The notes beneath the pieces are model-generated. The model made no database searches. It saw nothing but the letters and a program-made list of their open reading frames with translations, and was not told the origin of the DNA. 64,000 nucleotides of DNA from Alteripontixanthobacter muriae (GTDB taxonomy: Bacteria > Pseudomonadota > Alphaproteobacteria > Sphingomonadales > Sphingomonadaceae): contig NZ_JAAFZT010000006.1 in assembly GCF_013336795.1 (NCBI RefSeq), forward strand, positions 25,337-89,336, in the 5' to 3' direction. The position numbers and the translations under genes were made by a program. Positions 8,379 through 18,404 of this stretch are shown one piece after another. How positions within the stretch are numbered: the stretch's first letter is position 1; each line of letters starts with the position of its first letter.

Positions 8379-8942
8379 CTATTGGTTCGATGCTCTTCGA
8401 AACAGCCATGCAGAAGCCAGCCAAAGCATGGCGAAGACGCTCAGACCGATTACCTCCATCTGCGGATTGCCATCCGAGGTGCCGTTCGCTTCGATTAGAA
8501 GGGCCATACTGACGGCCATGTGGACGCTTGCCGCCGCGAGCATCGCCTTGGCCATGTGCGTTGCCTGACCCCAGGCCATGATGCTGCCGAAGATTGCAAC
8601 CAATATGGCCGTGAAGAAATAGGCGTTGTGCGCCTCGTCCTCGGACCCGACCAGCCCGACGGCTCCATTCACCACCACCAGCCCGAAAGCTGCCGCAAGA
8701 GCCGCTCCTGCGCCTGCCAGATAGGCGAAATTAGGCGATCTGCGCGCAGCCACATCAAAGATCGCGCTGCCGGAAAGGAGGATGATAGTGATGCCTACGA
8801 AATCGCCGAAGCTCCACCCGAAGTGACCATGCGTGAGTTGCACCGCAATGGGCAGGAGCATGAGACCGCCCGCAATCGATAAAGCCGCGATTCGCCACGG
8901 CGCGCTGTTCCAATGTGCCCTGTTTCTCGAACTCTCTTGCAT
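8379..8942 (-). CDS. multi-pass membrane protein of unknown function
   Basis: A 187-residue protein with five or six predicted membrane helices (for example IAALSIAGGLMLLPIAV, FVGITIILLSGSAIF, YLAGAGAALAAAFGLVVV, AYFFTAILVAIFGSIMAW and VIGLSVFAMLWLASAWLF). The start at 8942 is supported by a Shine-Dalgarno (CGAGGAG) 8 nt upstream; the longer open frame begins in unsupported sequence. A charged region SEDEAHN lies between helices three and four. No family is recognised with confidence. It converges with the SDR gene. Confidence 0.65.
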   Translation of the reverse strand: MQESSRNRAHWNSAPWRIAALSIAGGLMLLPIAVQLTHGHFGWSFGDFVGITIILLSGSAIFDVAARRSPNFAYLAGAGAALAAAFGLVVVNGAVGLVGSEDEAHNAYFFTAILVAIFGSIMAWGQATHMAKAMLAAASVHMAVSMALLIEANGTSDGNPQMEVIGLSVFAMLWLASAWLFRRASNQ

Positions 8943-9208
8943 CTCTCGACTCCTCGTTTGCTGACGCCAAGCTTGGAAGAGAGGTCGGTGAATTACATGA
9001 GCATTATCTGAGCATTTAATGAAAAACGCGGCGGTACAGGGTAGCAAGCAGCAACATCTCTTCGGCCGGATCCAAAACCGCTTGCGGGGTCGTGAGCGGG
9101 CCGACCGCTACGCGGCTCTGATATGAATCTTGCGAATGGCTGAGGTCAGATGATGCGCCGCGCTGAGGTGCAGGTTTGACTATCCAACCCGCGTCTTGCG
9201 GCAATCAA

Positions 9209-10324
9209 TCAATCGGTCGGCAGATCGCTGAAATCCGTGAGCGCCGCATCGCGCATGCCGCGCCAGACATTTCGGGCCTGAACCGTTTCGAAAACATCGT
9301 GCACGCGCAGGATGTGAACGCCTGCTTCCATCCCCTTCACTGCCAAGGCGATGCTGCCGCCGAGGCGCTGGTGGCTTGCGGCCTCGTTCGACAAGGCGCC
9401 GATCATCCGCTTGCGGCTGGCGCCGAGCAGCAGCGGCTGACCCAATGCGTGGAACAGCGGAAGCGCATTCAGCAGCGCGAGATTGTCGGCAAGAGACTTG
9501 CCGAAGCCGATGCCCGGATCGAGGATGATGTTGGCGGCGGAAATGCCCGCCTCCAGCGCCGCGTCGCGGCGGGCGGCCAGCCAGTCGAACACATCGTACA
9601 CCACGTTGCCGTAATCGGCATCGCCGTGCAGACTGCTTCCATCTGCGCCCGGCGCGTGCATCAGAACAATCGGGCAATTCCGTGCGGCAACCAGTTCGAG
9701 GCTGCGGGGATCATGGCGAAGGGCGCTGACATCGTTGATGATGTGCGCGCCCCTGTCCAGCGCCGCCTCCATCACAGCGGGACGGCGCGTGTCCACGCTG
9801 ATGGCGGCACCCATGCCGGCGGAATATTCTACTGCGGGGATCACGCGCTCAAGCTCGTCCCCCTCCCAAACGGCGGGTGCGCCGGGGCGGGTGCTCTCGC
9901 CGCCGATGTCGATGATCGCCGCCCCGCCCTCCAGCATGGCGGCAGCGTGTTCCCGGCCTGCCTCCGCATTATCCAGAAACTTGCCGCCGTCGGAAAAACT
10001 GTCGGGGGTGACATTCAGGATGCCCATCACCTGCGGCTGATCGAGCCTGATCGTCCGCTGCCCCAGGGTAAGGGGCGCATGAACGCTGCGCAGCCCCGCC
10101 CATTGCGCTTCTGCATCCTCGCCCACGCTGTCAGGCAGTTGCCCCAGGACTGCGGCGATCCCATCGGCGTCGGAAAGCCAGCGCTCGACCACACGATCGT
10201 CCCGCCGCAGGACCACGGCGACGCGGTGAGCATAGACCATCCCGCCGCCGATGCGGATTGCATTGCCTTCTTCAGACTGCGGGCTTGCAGCAAGGCCGAT
10301 GGGCCGAAGATAGACCTTGTCCAT
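9209..10324 (-). CDS. folP: dihydropteroate synthase
   Basis: Condenses 6-hydroxymethyl-dihydropterin diphosphate with p-aminobenzoate in folate synthesis; the sulfonamide target. The TIM-barrel core (residues about 97-365) carries both signatures: MGILNVTPDSFSDGG and DIGGESTRPG. It also has IILDPGIGFGK, LLGASRKRMIG and the C-terminal ILRVHDV. At 371 residues it is about 90 longer than E. coli FolP; the extra N-terminal part (IGGGMVYAHRVAVVLRR...) is an extension also seen in related sphingomonads as far as I recall. Third gene of rnhB-ccrM-folP, 11 nt after ccrM. Confidence 0.95.
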   Translation of the reverse strand: MDKVYLRPIGLAASPQSEEGNAIRIGGGMVYAHRVAVVLRRDDRVVERWLSDADGIAAVLGQLPDSVGEDAEAQWAGLRSVHAPLTLGQRTIRLDQPQVMGILNVTPDSFSDGGKFLDNAEAGREHAAAMLEGGAAIIDIGGESTRPGAPAVWEGDELERVIPAVEYSAGMGAAISVDTRRPAVMEAALDRGAHIINDVSALRHDPRSLELVAARNCPIVLMHAPGADGSSLHGDADYGNVVYDVFDWLAARRDAALEAGISAANIILDPGIGFGKSLADNLALLNALPLFHALGQPLLLGASRKRMIGALSNEAASHQRLGGSIALAVKGMEAGVHILRVHDVFETVQARNVWRGMRDAALTDFSDLPTD

Positions 10325-10335
10325 GCGCCTGCGTC

Positions 10336-11523
<1,188 letters not shown>

Positions 11524-11555
11524 TCATATTCCCCCTGCTGACTTATCCACAGGGT

Positions 11556-11590
11556 GAATCCTTGAGGACTCCAGGTCAAGATAACATTAA
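11556..11590 (-). promoter_or_regulatory. ccrM leader: two GANTC sites and a CtrA-like box
   Basis: GAATC at 11556-11560 and GACTC at 11567-11571 are both GANTC methylation sites, 33-48 nt upstream of the ccrM start. On the minus strand TTAA (11587-11590), seven bases, then TTGA (11576-11579) makes a one-mismatch CtrA box (TTAA-N7-TTAA). In Caulobacter the ccrM promoter is CtrA-controlled and its leader holds two GANTC sites, so the layout is closely parallel. Binding itself is inferred. Confidence 0.5.
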
Positions 11591-11719
11591 CCTTGACGCG
11601 ATCTTTACGTTTGTCCGCCTAGAGGGAACGAAAGAAGTCCGCTACAAGATATTGTTTGGAATAAGCTTTCCGGCAGGCCACCTGTTGCGGTGTTGCGCGC
11701 AGGACTCACTCGGACGCGT

Positions 11720-12343
11720 TCAGAACATCTGCATCTGCGCCACCGGCGCGAAGCTGCGCCGATGCAGCGGTGTCGGCCCGTGGCGACGCAGCGCCTCCAT
11801 GTGATCGCGCGTGCCGTAACCCTTGTTCCTGTCCCAGCCATAGGAGGGGTGAAGCCGGGCTGCATCGAGCATCATCCGGTCGCGCCATTCCTTTGCGACG
11901 ATGCTTGCGGCAGAAATGCACGGTTCGATCGCATCGCCGCCCACGATTGCTCTGGCCCGCCACCGCCACTGCCCGGTTCGGCCCTGCGGCGTGAGATTTC
12001 CGTCGATCAGAACCTCGTCAGCATCGCGCTCCAGAGCGCGGCTGAGGTTCTCCATCGCGATGGTCATGGCCAGCATTGTCGCGCCAAAGATGTTCAGCCT
12101 GTCGATGTCCGCAACGTCGACCACGCCGACGCCCCAGGCGCAGCGGCGGCGAACCACATTGTCCAGAAGCTGGCGGCGCGAAGGGTTGAGCTTCTTCGAA
12201 TCCGCCAATCCGCCCGGTCGCGGCTTGCACAGGGCGACCGCAGCGGCCACAACCGGCCCTGCGAGCGGGCCACGGCCAGCCTCGTCCACACCGACGACGA
12301 GCGGGTCGGAGCCAAATCCGCAATGAGGGGTTCCATAGAACAT
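11720..12343 (-). CDS. rnhB: ribonuclease HII
   Basis: Cleaves RNA in RNA-DNA hybrids and at single ribonucleotides. The catalytic carboxylates lie in VGVDEAGRGPLAGPV (DE), in VLIDGN, and in the DRMMLDAARLHPSYGW region, with the family's GY-G-T (NKGYGTRDH). The frame is open for another 94 residues upstream, but that stretch has no homology and is antisense to the sugar dehydrogenase gene, so the start is set at ATG 12343 (207 residues, family size). This ATG overlaps the ATG of the divergent gene by two bases. No clear Shine-Dalgarno is seen. Confidence 0.88.
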   Translation of the reverse strand: MFYGTPHCGFGSDPLVVGVDEAGRGPLAGPVVAAAVALCKPRPGGLADSKKLNPSRRQLLDNVVRRRCAWGVGVVDVADIDRLNIFGATMLAMTIAMENLSRALERDADEVLIDGNLTPQGRTGQWRWRARAIVGGDAIEPCISAASIVAKEWRDRMMLDAARLHPSYGWDRNKGYGTRDHMEALRRHGPTPLHRRSFAPVAQMQMF

Positions 12344-13532
12344 GAGAAAGACAGCCAAGATTATCGCGACCGCCTCTTTACCCTTCGCAGCCCTTCTCGC
12401 AAGCTGCGGGGCGCAGGCTGGCGGGGACAGCACTGCTGCCGCACAGTCGACCCCTTCGCCGCAAGCGGCACGAGGCGGCGCTCCCTTCAACTTGACGACG
12501 TATGGCACTTTCAACGAGCCATGGGCCGCGGAGTTCGCGCCGGGAACCGACACACTGTTCATCACCGAAAAGCCGGGCACGATGAAATTCGTCGACACTG
12601 CGACGGGCCGCACCGGATCGGTCACCGGTCTGCCGCGTGTCGACTACGGCGGTCAGGGCGGTCTGGGTGAAGTCGCTTTCCTGCCCAGTGAATCCGCGAA
12701 TGAGGTCGGCCGGCGCACGATCTATCTCAGCTGGGCCGAAGCGGGTGAAGGCGACACGCGCGGCGCGGTCGTGGGGAAGGGAACGCTGGACTGCACCGCA
12801 GGGGCGAGCTGCAATGTCGAAGGGCTGAATGTCATCTGGCGGCAGACGCCCAAGGTTACCGGCCGGGGCCATTACTCGCACCGCATCGCCTTTTCGCCGG
12901 ACGAAAATTACATGTTCGTGTCCAGCGGTGACCGTCAGAAGCTCGATCCTGCACAGGATCTCGGCAACACGCTCGGCACGATTGTAAGGCTGACGCTCGA
13001 CGGGGAGCCTGCTCCTGGCAACCCCTTCGCCGATCGCGGTTCGCCCACTGACGAGATCTGGTCCTATGGCCACCGGAACACGCTTGGCCTGCAATTCGAC
13101 AGCGCCGGGTGGCTCTGGAACATGGAGCATGGACCTGCTGGCGGGGACGAAGTCAACCTGATCGAACCCGGCACCAATTATGGCTGGCCCATCGTGTCGG
13201 ACGGTGAACATTATGACGGCAGGGACATACCTGACCACTCGACAAGGCCCGAATTCCAGCCGCCCGCCATCGGCTGGACGCCGGTGATCGCGCCGGGCGA
13301 CTTCATCTTCTACAATGGCGATGCCTTTGAAGACTGGAAAGGCAACGTCCTGCTCGCGGGGCTGAAGACCGAAGCCCTGATTCGCGTGGCGATGAACGGC
13401 ACCAACCCTGTCGAAGTCGCGCGCTATCCCATGGGCAATCGCCTGCGCGAGGTGGTCGAAGGGCCGGACGGCGCCATCTGGGTGCTGGAAGACCGGGAGG
13501 GCGCAAGGCTGATCAAGCTGACGCCGTCCTGA
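12342..13532 (+). CDS. PQQ-dependent sugar dehydrogenase (soluble-GDH type) lipoprotein
   Basis: A 396-residue exported protein. The signal peptide ends in LLASC (Cys22), so it is probably a lipoprotein. The rest is a six-bladed propeller of the glucose/sorbosone dehydrogenase family that binds pyrroloquinoline quinone and oxidises aldoses in the periplasm. Recognisable parts are GGQGGLGEVAFLP, HYSHRIAFSPDENYMFVSSGD (the His is the likely catalytic base), IWSYGHRNTLGLQFD and MEHGPAGGDEVNLIEPG. A GAGGGG 13 nt upstream may serve as ribosome site. Divergent from rnhB, with overlapping start codons. Confidence 0.9.
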   Translation: MRKTAKIIATASLPFAALLASCGAQAGGDSTAAAQSTPSPQAARGGAPFNLTTYGTFNEPWAAEFAPGTDTLFITEKPGTMKFVDTATGRTGSVTGLPRVDYGGQGGLGEVAFLPSESANEVGRRTIYLSWAEAGEGDTRGAVVGKGTLDCTAGASCNVEGLNVIWRQTPKVTGRGHYSHRIAFSPDENYMFVSSGDRQKLDPAQDLGNTLGTIVRLTLDGEPAPGNPFADRGSPTDEIWSYGHRNTLGLQFDSAGWLWNMEHGPAGGDEVNLIEPGTNYGWPIVSDGEHYDGRDIPDHSTRPEFQPPAIGWTPVIAPGDFIFYNGDAFEDWKGNVLLAGLKTEALIRVAMNGTNPVEVARYPMGNRLREVVEGPDGAIWVLEDREGARLIKLTPS

Positions 13533-13620
13533 TCGCGTATGTAAGTTTGCGCCCGGGCTCGGAACGGCCCGTGCGAAATCCTGTCGACAGCATGGCGCGG
13601 GCATCCTAACCGCCCGCGCC

Positions 13621-14151
13621 ATGCCGACGATACTTCCCCTGAGCGCCGTTCCCGGCGAAATGGTCGAACAAGTGCTGGACGAGGCATTTGGCCCGCAGCG
13701 TCACGCTCGCACCGCCTATCGCATCCGCGACGGTGTGGAATGGCTTGCCGCCCTCAGCTTTGCCGCGCTGGACGACGATGAATACCTCGCCGCGACCATT
13801 CAGATCTGGCCCGTCGCGCTGTTCGATCCGGACGGTCGGCCGCACCCGATGCTGATGGTCGGCCCTGTCGCCGTCCTGCCCCAGTTGCAGGGCCAAGGTT
13901 ATGGCAAGGCGCTGGTGACCGCCTCACTTGCCGAGATGAACAAGGGCGCGCTGCCGCAGGTTCTGATCGGTGATGCGTCCTATTACGGCGCCTGGGGCTT
14001 CACCGCAGAGCACACGCGTGAGTGGCACTGCCCCGGCCCTTACGATCAGGAGCGGCTGCTGGTGCGCTACGACAATCCGGCTGTCCTGCCGCCGAAGGGA
14101 ATGCTCGGCCCCTGGCGCCCTGCGGACATGCCGCCGCAGACGCCACGCTGA
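13621..14151 (+). CDS. GNAT-family N-acetyltransferase
   Basis: A 176-residue protein with the acetyl-CoA pyrophosphate-binding motif LPQLQGQGYGKALV (Q-x-x-G-x-G) near residue 90, preceded by a beta strand MLMVGPVAVLP, and a later segment SYYGAWGFTAEH typical of motif B. It fits the YhbS-like branch of the family, which acetylates unknown small molecules or proteins. The ATG at 13621 has no strong Shine-Dalgarno. Alone on the plus strand between the sugar dehydrogenase and the DUF1285 operon. Confidence 0.88.
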   Translation: MPTILPLSAVPGEMVEQVLDEAFGPQRHARTAYRIRDGVEWLAALSFAALDDDEYLAATIQIWPVALFDPDGRPHPMLMVGPVAVLPQLQGQGYGKALVTASLAEMNKGALPQVLIGDASYYGAWGFTAEHTREWHCPGPYDQERLLVRYDNPAVLPPKGMLGPWRPADMPPQTPR

Positions 14152-14195
14152 CATATCGGTTGGCGTGACGCGGGCGATCTGCCATCGCTTGGCGC

Positions 14196-14744
14196 ATGCC
14201 CTACGAACCGCCTCCAGAAATCGCTGGCCTCACCCTTGCGCAGGTTGCGGAGCAGGTGAAAGCCCGCAAACTGCCCCCGCAGGAGGAATGGTCGCCGCAG
14301 CAGGTTGGCGACAGCCTCATGCTGATCGCCGCCGATGGAAAGTGGTACTACGAAGGTTCAAGGATCGAGCGCAAGGCAATGGTCCGCGCCTTTTCCAGCC
14401 TGTTGATGCGCGATGAAGACGGGGGCTATTTCCTCGTCACGCCCATGCAGAAACTGTCGGTCGAGGTGGAGGACGCCTGCTTTATCGCCGTCGATGTGGC
14501 ACGTCGCGACGGTAATCTGGTGTTTCGCCTCAACACCGACGATCTGGTGATTGCCGGACCCGAACATCGCCTGAAGGCGCGCGGCGATGCCGACACGCCC
14601 AAGCTGTACCTGCACGCCCGCCGCGGGTGCGAGGCAAGGCTGGACCGCTCGACCTACCAGCAGCTAGCCGCTCTGGCGCTGGAGGAAGGCGATGACTGGA
14701 ATGTCACCAGCAACGGAGAGACCTTTTCTCTGAAACCGCAATGA
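14196..14744 (+). CDS. DUF1285 domain protein
   Basis: A 182-residue protein of the DUF1285 family, small soluble proteins of unknown function found in many Proteobacteria. The hallmark is a W-Y-Y-E-G-S-R-I segment (GKWYYEGSRIERKAMVRAFSSLL) followed by the YFLVTPMQKLSVEVEDACF strand region. Its stop overlaps the next gene's start (ATGA). The order DUF1285 - CoA pyrophosphatase - cca is a tight operon here, and by guilt-by-association it may act in RNA or nucleotide metabolism (weak inference). Confidence 0.88.
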   Translation: MPYEPPPEIAGLTLAQVAEQVKARKLPPQEEWSPQQVGDSLMLIAADGKWYYEGSRIERKAMVRAFSSLLMRDEDGGYFLVTPMQKLSVEVEDACFIAVDVARRDGNLVFRLNTDDLVIAGPEHRLKARGDADTPKLYLHARRGCEARLDRSTYQQLAALALEEGDDWNVTSNGETFSLKPQ

Positions 14745-15343
14745 GTGAATTGTTCGAGGATCTTTCGCGCCTGTTCGACGAGGGGCACCGGCAGCATATA
14801 CCGGACCTGCTGACCGACCGGCACTTCGCACGAGGTACACCGCGCGCGGCAGCCGTTCTGATCGCCGTGACCGAACGTCCGGTGCCCGGCGCACTGCTAA
14901 TCCACCGCCCGCACGACATGCGCAGCCATCCCGGACAGGTCGCCTTCCCGGGCGGCAAAATCGATCCGGGCGAGGATGCAATCACCGCCGCACTGCGCGA
15001 GGCCCATGAGGAACTCGGGATCAGCCCGCAGGATGTCCGGATCATCGGGGCGACCGACCAATATCAGACAGGCACCGGATTTGATGTCACTCCGGTGCTG
15101 GGCGTCATCCCTCCCGATCTGCCCATCACGCCGAACTCCGCCGAGGTAGCGGATTGGTTTGAGGCTCCCTTCCGCTTCCTGCTCGACCCCGACAGCCGCA
15201 GGCGGCAGGAGACGCAGTGGCGCGGCGATACGCGGCGCTATTACGAAATGGACTGGCAGGGACACCGGATCTGGGGCGTGACCGCCGCGATCATCGCCAA
15301 TCTTTCGCGGCGGCTCGCCTGGCAGGAACTGCTGGATGGCTAG
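14741..15343 (+). CDS. CoA pyrophosphatase (NUDIX hydrolase)
   Basis: A 200-residue NUDIX hydrolase. The Nudix box GGKIDPGEDAITAALREAHEEL is complete, giving the Mg-binding R-E-x-x-E-E. Just upstream the HPGQVAFPGGK segment matches the UPF0035 signature that marks the CoA-specific NudL/PCD1 subgroup, which splits coenzyme A into 3',5'-ADP and 4'-phosphopantetheine. Middle gene of a three-gene operon: it overlaps DUF1285 by 4 nt and cca by 8 nt, so translation is coupled. Confidence 0.92.
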   Translation: MSELFEDLSRLFDEGHRQHIPDLLTDRHFARGTPRAAAVLIAVTERPVPGALLIHRPHDMRSHPGQVAFPGGKIDPGEDAITAALREAHEELGISPQDVRIIGATDQYQTGTGFDVTPVLGVIPPDLPITPNSAEVADWFEAPFRFLLDPDSRRRQETQWRGDTRRYYEMDWQGHRIWGVTAAIIANLSRRLAWQELLDG

Positions 15344-16520
15344 GCACCTGCCATCGGCCGAATGGACCCTTCGGGGCGATCTTGCGGCACTCGTCGAAGC
15401 GCTGGGCGAAGGGCAGTTGCGCTGGGTGGGCGGCGCAGTGCGCGACACGCTGCTGGGCCTACCGGTGGCCGACATCGACGCGGCCACGCCTCTGCTTCCC
15501 GAAGAGGTTATGGACCGGCTGAAACATGACGGCATCCGCTGCATACCGACCGGCATCGATCATGGCACGGTAACAGCCCTGCTCCCCGGTGGAAATGTGG
15601 AAATCACGACGCTTCGGCAGGATGTTGCAACCGACGGGCGGCACGCTGTGGTCTCTTTTGCCAAGGATTGGAGGGCGGATGCAGCAAGGCGCGATTTTAC
15701 GATCAATGCATTGTTCGCCGAACCGGGCACGCTGCTGATCCACGACTATTTCGGCGGACTCGGCGACCTCGCGGCGGGCCGTGTGCGCTTCATCGGCGAA
15801 GCGGTAGAGCGCATCCGCGAGGATCATCTGCGCATCCTGCGCTATTTTCGCTTTCAGTGCCGGTTCGGCGCGGCGCTCGATGCAGAAGCGGAAGCTGCCT
15901 GCGCCGAACTCGGCCCGCTTCTGGCGAAGCTTTCGGCCGAACGGGTCGCAATGGAGGTGCTGAACCTGCTCGCCCTGCCCGACCCGACTGCCACGGTCAC
16001 TCGCATGTTGGAAAACGATGTATGGAAAGTCGTTCTGCCGGAAACCGGTCCTTCGGAACTGACCTGCCTCGCCAGTCTGGTCGCCAACGAACGACGTGCG
16101 GGAATGCCTGCAGATCCTCTCCGCCGTCTCGCCGCCCTGCTGCCCGCCAATGCCGAAATGGCGCGTCAGGCAGCGCAGCGCCTGCGCCTCTCGAACCGCC
16201 AGCAAGACCGCCTCGCCTGTGCAGCCGGTCGCGGAACTGGGGCCGAAGCAGGGACTCGGTCTCGCGAATTGGCTTACCGACTGGGAATGATCTGCGCGCA
16301 AGACCGGATGCTGATCGACGGCCATTCACTCGCGCCGCTGGAGAACTGGACTGTGCCAGCACTACCCGTGAGCGGGAAGGATATAATCGCCAGAGGCATT
16401 TCGCCCGGCCCGCAAATTTCCGACATTTTAAAGAAGGTTGAAAGCCACTGGGTTGCCGACAATTTCCCCGGCGAACAGCGTGTCAGAGAATTGCTCAACC
16501 GGGTTCTCGCAGAAGAATAA
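15336..16520 (+). CDS. cca: CCA tRNA nucleotidyltransferase / poly(A) polymerase family
   Basis: Adds or repairs the 3' CCA end of tRNAs. The class II nucleotidyltransferase head shows RWVGGAVRDTLLG and the metal-binding ADIDAATPL in place of the usual D-x-D, then the DFTINALFA and GLGDLAAGRVRFIG motifs and the RIREDHLRILRYFRFQ motif. The tail is a helical RNA-binding region. Length (394) is normal for the alphaproteobacterial form. Last gene of the DUF1285 operon, overlapping its neighbour by 8 nt. Confidence 0.93.
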   Translation: MARHLPSAEWTLRGDLAALVEALGEGQLRWVGGAVRDTLLGLPVADIDAATPLLPEEVMDRLKHDGIRCIPTGIDHGTVTALLPGGNVEITTLRQDVATDGRHAVVSFAKDWRADAARRDFTINALFAEPGTLLIHDYFGGLGDLAAGRVRFIGEAVERIREDHLRILRYFRFQCRFGAALDAEAEAACAELGPLLAKLSAERVAMEVLNLLALPDPTATVTRMLENDVWKVVLPETGPSELTCLASLVANERRAGMPADPLRRLAALLPANAEMARQAAQRLRLSNRQQDRLACAAGRGTGAEAGTRSRELAYRLGMICAQDRMLIDGHSLAPLENWTVPALPVSGKDIIARGISPGPQISDILKKVESHWVADNFPGEQRVRELLNRVLAEE

Positions 16521-16762
16521 GCCCCGCTTGCGTAATTTGATTGCTTATTCCTGCCGTCGCACCTATCTGGGTGTTCTGCCATCCGGCGCGAACTTATTCG
16601 CGCAATCGGCTGCGAGCGTGAACCTGCCCTTCGGCGGGTCCCGCACCGACTAGCGGATCTGGCACTCGAAGCTTCCCCATACACGCAAGGGTCGCATTGA
16701 CCGACCCCACGCGCCCGGACGGCTTTTGCCTGTCCGCTATGGCGCTGCATGAAAGTATTATT

Positions 16763-18100
16763 ATGTCTTATTTCGAAACTCTCGGCCTTGCCGAACCCTT
16801 GCTGCGCGCCCTGAAGGCGAAGGATTACAGCGAACCCACCCCGATCCAGCGTCAGGCGATCCCCGCCCTGCTGGAAGGCCGCGACCTGCTCGGCATCGCG
16901 CAGACCGGCACCGGCAAGACGGCGGCGTTCTCGCTGCCTTCGCTGCACCGGCTTGCAGCCAATCCGGTTGGCCGTCACCCTGCATCCTGCCGGATGCTGG
17001 TGCTTTCTCCAACGCGTGAACTGGCGGCGCAGATTGCCGAAAACATGCGTGCCTATGCAAAGTTCCTCGACCTGTCGGTCCAGTGCATCTTCGGCGGCGT
17101 GCCTGCCAGCAAGCAGGCCAAGAAGCTGGTGCAGGGCTGCGATATTCTGGTGGCAACGCCGGGACGTCTGCTCGACCTGTGCGATCAGCGCGCGCTGACC
17201 CTGCGCAATGTCGAGATCTTCGTTCTCGATGAAGCCGACCAGATGATGGACCTTGGCTTCATCAAGCCGCTGACCCGCATCGCCAACATGCTGCCCGACA
17301 AGCGTCAGAGCCTGTTCTTTTCCGCGACCATGCCCAAGGCCATTGCCGATCTCGGCAAGCGTTTCATCAAGGATCCGGTTCGCGTTGAAGTCGCACCGCA
17401 ATCCACGACTGCCGAGCGCGTCGAGCAATATTCGACCTTTATCGACCAGAAGGAAAAGCAGGCGCTGCTTACCCTCAGCCTGAAGAAGGGCCTGGAGAGC
17501 GGCGAGATCGAGCGCAGCCTCGTCTTCACCCGCACCAAGCATGGCGCGGACCGCGTGGTTCGCCACCTGGTTGCCGCCGGCATCAACGCTGCGGCCATTC
17601 ACGGCAACAAGAGCCAGGCCCAGCGCACGCGCGCTTTGGACGGTTTCCGCGACAATCGCGTGCCTGTGCTGGTCGCGACTGACATTGCAGCGCGCGGCAT
17701 CGACGTTCCGGGCGTGAGCGCGGTATTCAATTTCGAACTGCCCAATGTGGCCGAACAATATGTTCACCGCATCGGGCGTACCGCGCGTGCGGGCCGGAAC
17801 GGCATGGCTATTTCCTATGTCGCACCGGACGAGAAGCCCTATTTGCGTGATATCGAGAAGCTGACCGGCGTTCGCCTGACGGCCGTTCCGATCCCCGAAA
17901 ACTTCGTGACCCAGGCAGCGGCCCTGCCCGCGGCCGCTCGTCACCCGTCCGGTGCGGAACGTGCCGAGGGCGATCGCCCCCGCACTCGCCGGGGCAATGG
18001 CGGCGGAAACGGAAGCGGCAGGCGCAAGCCTCAGGCTTCCGCGCGACCGGCCGGTAATGGTGGTGGTCAACGCAACCGAAGGCCCCGCGCAGGCGCCTGA
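16763..18100 (+). CDS. DEAD-box RNA helicase (RhlE-like)
   Basis: A 445-residue ATP-dependent RNA helicase. All core motifs are visible: Q motif (EPTPIQRQAIP), Walker A AQTGTGKT, PTRELA, TPGR, DEAD (VLDEADQMMD), SAT, and the C-terminal domain ending HRIGRTARAGR. The C-terminal tail of about 70 residues is basic and glycine-rich (RRGNGGGNGSGRRK), typical of an RNA-binding tail. The start MSYFETLGL at 16763 fits family N-termini; an in-frame ATG at 16739 is possible. The 240-nt leader upstream has no gene; many such helicases are cold-induced, but nothing specific is seen. Confidence 0.93.
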   Translation: MSYFETLGLAEPLLRALKAKDYSEPTPIQRQAIPALLEGRDLLGIAQTGTGKTAAFSLPSLHRLAANPVGRHPASCRMLVLSPTRELAAQIAENMRAYAKFLDLSVQCIFGGVPASKQAKKLVQGCDILVATPGRLLDLCDQRALTLRNVEIFVLDEADQMMDLGFIKPLTRIANMLPDKRQSLFFSATMPKAIADLGKRFIKDPVRVEVAPQSTTAERVEQYSTFIDQKEKQALLTLSLKKGLESGEIERSLVFTRTKHGADRVVRHLVAAGINAAAIHGNKSQAQRTRALDGFRDNRVPVLVATDIAARGIDVPGVSAVFNFELPNVAEQYVHRIGRTARAGRNGMAISYVAPDEKPYLRDIEKLTGVRLTAVPIPENFVTQAAALPAAARHPSGAERAEGDRPRTRRGNGGGNGSGRRKPQASARPAGNGGGQRNRRPRAGA

Positions 18101-18137
18101 CGCCTTTCGGCCTCAGGCCGCGAATAAGTACCGGTTC

Positions 18138-18178
18138 GGCGGGGCAAGTTCGGCAGCGGACTTGCTCCGCCTTGCATT
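18138..18178 (+). terminator. hairpin downstream of the helicase gene
   Basis: A 12-bp stem, GGCGGGGCAAGT (18138-18149) with ACTTGCTCCGCC (18160-18171), containing one G-U pair, with a 10-nt loop and followed by TTGCATTT. The T run is poor, so termination efficiency is uncertain. Confidence 0.55.
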
Positions 18179-18404
18179 TGCGCTCTAGGGGAACGGGCGG
18201 AAGCTAAGGCTGGCAAACACTCTCTGCAGTTCAGCGCGATTTAATCTGCGCACTGCCAGAGTGGCATGACCGGTCGCGCTCCTCAATTTTCGGATGCGCA
18301 TGTTCCTGTGCCTGCAAGGGTTCGGGCCAGTCCGATACTTCAGATGGTCGCATCCTTCGTGGCATCGGCCTTGCAAACGACGACACTATACGGAGTCTCT
18401 TTAT
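18179..18404. other. intergenic region without recognised gene
   Basis: Together with the preceding hairpin this 304-nt gap separates the helicase from the secreted repeat protein. I see no convincing coding frame. The last 15 bases carry the ribosome binding site of the next gene (CGGAG). A promoter for that gene must lie here, but no confident -35/-10 pair stands out. Confidence 0.5.

Noticed and set aside
9016..9204. 62-codon minus-strand frame after folP
   Set aside because: Starts only at TTG, has no ribosome site, no family and little conserved character; a chance frame is more likely.
12344..12625. N-terminal 94-residue extension of RNase HII
   Set aside because: Not homologous, antisense to the sugar dehydrogenase gene, and exceeds the family size.
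16438..16653. 71-codon frame overlapping the end of cca
   Set aside because: Begins at TTG without a ribosome site inside cca and has no family resemblance.
16274..18070. 598-codon minus-strand frame opposite cca and the helicase
   Set aside because: Crosses the ends of two well-supported genes and shows no motif.
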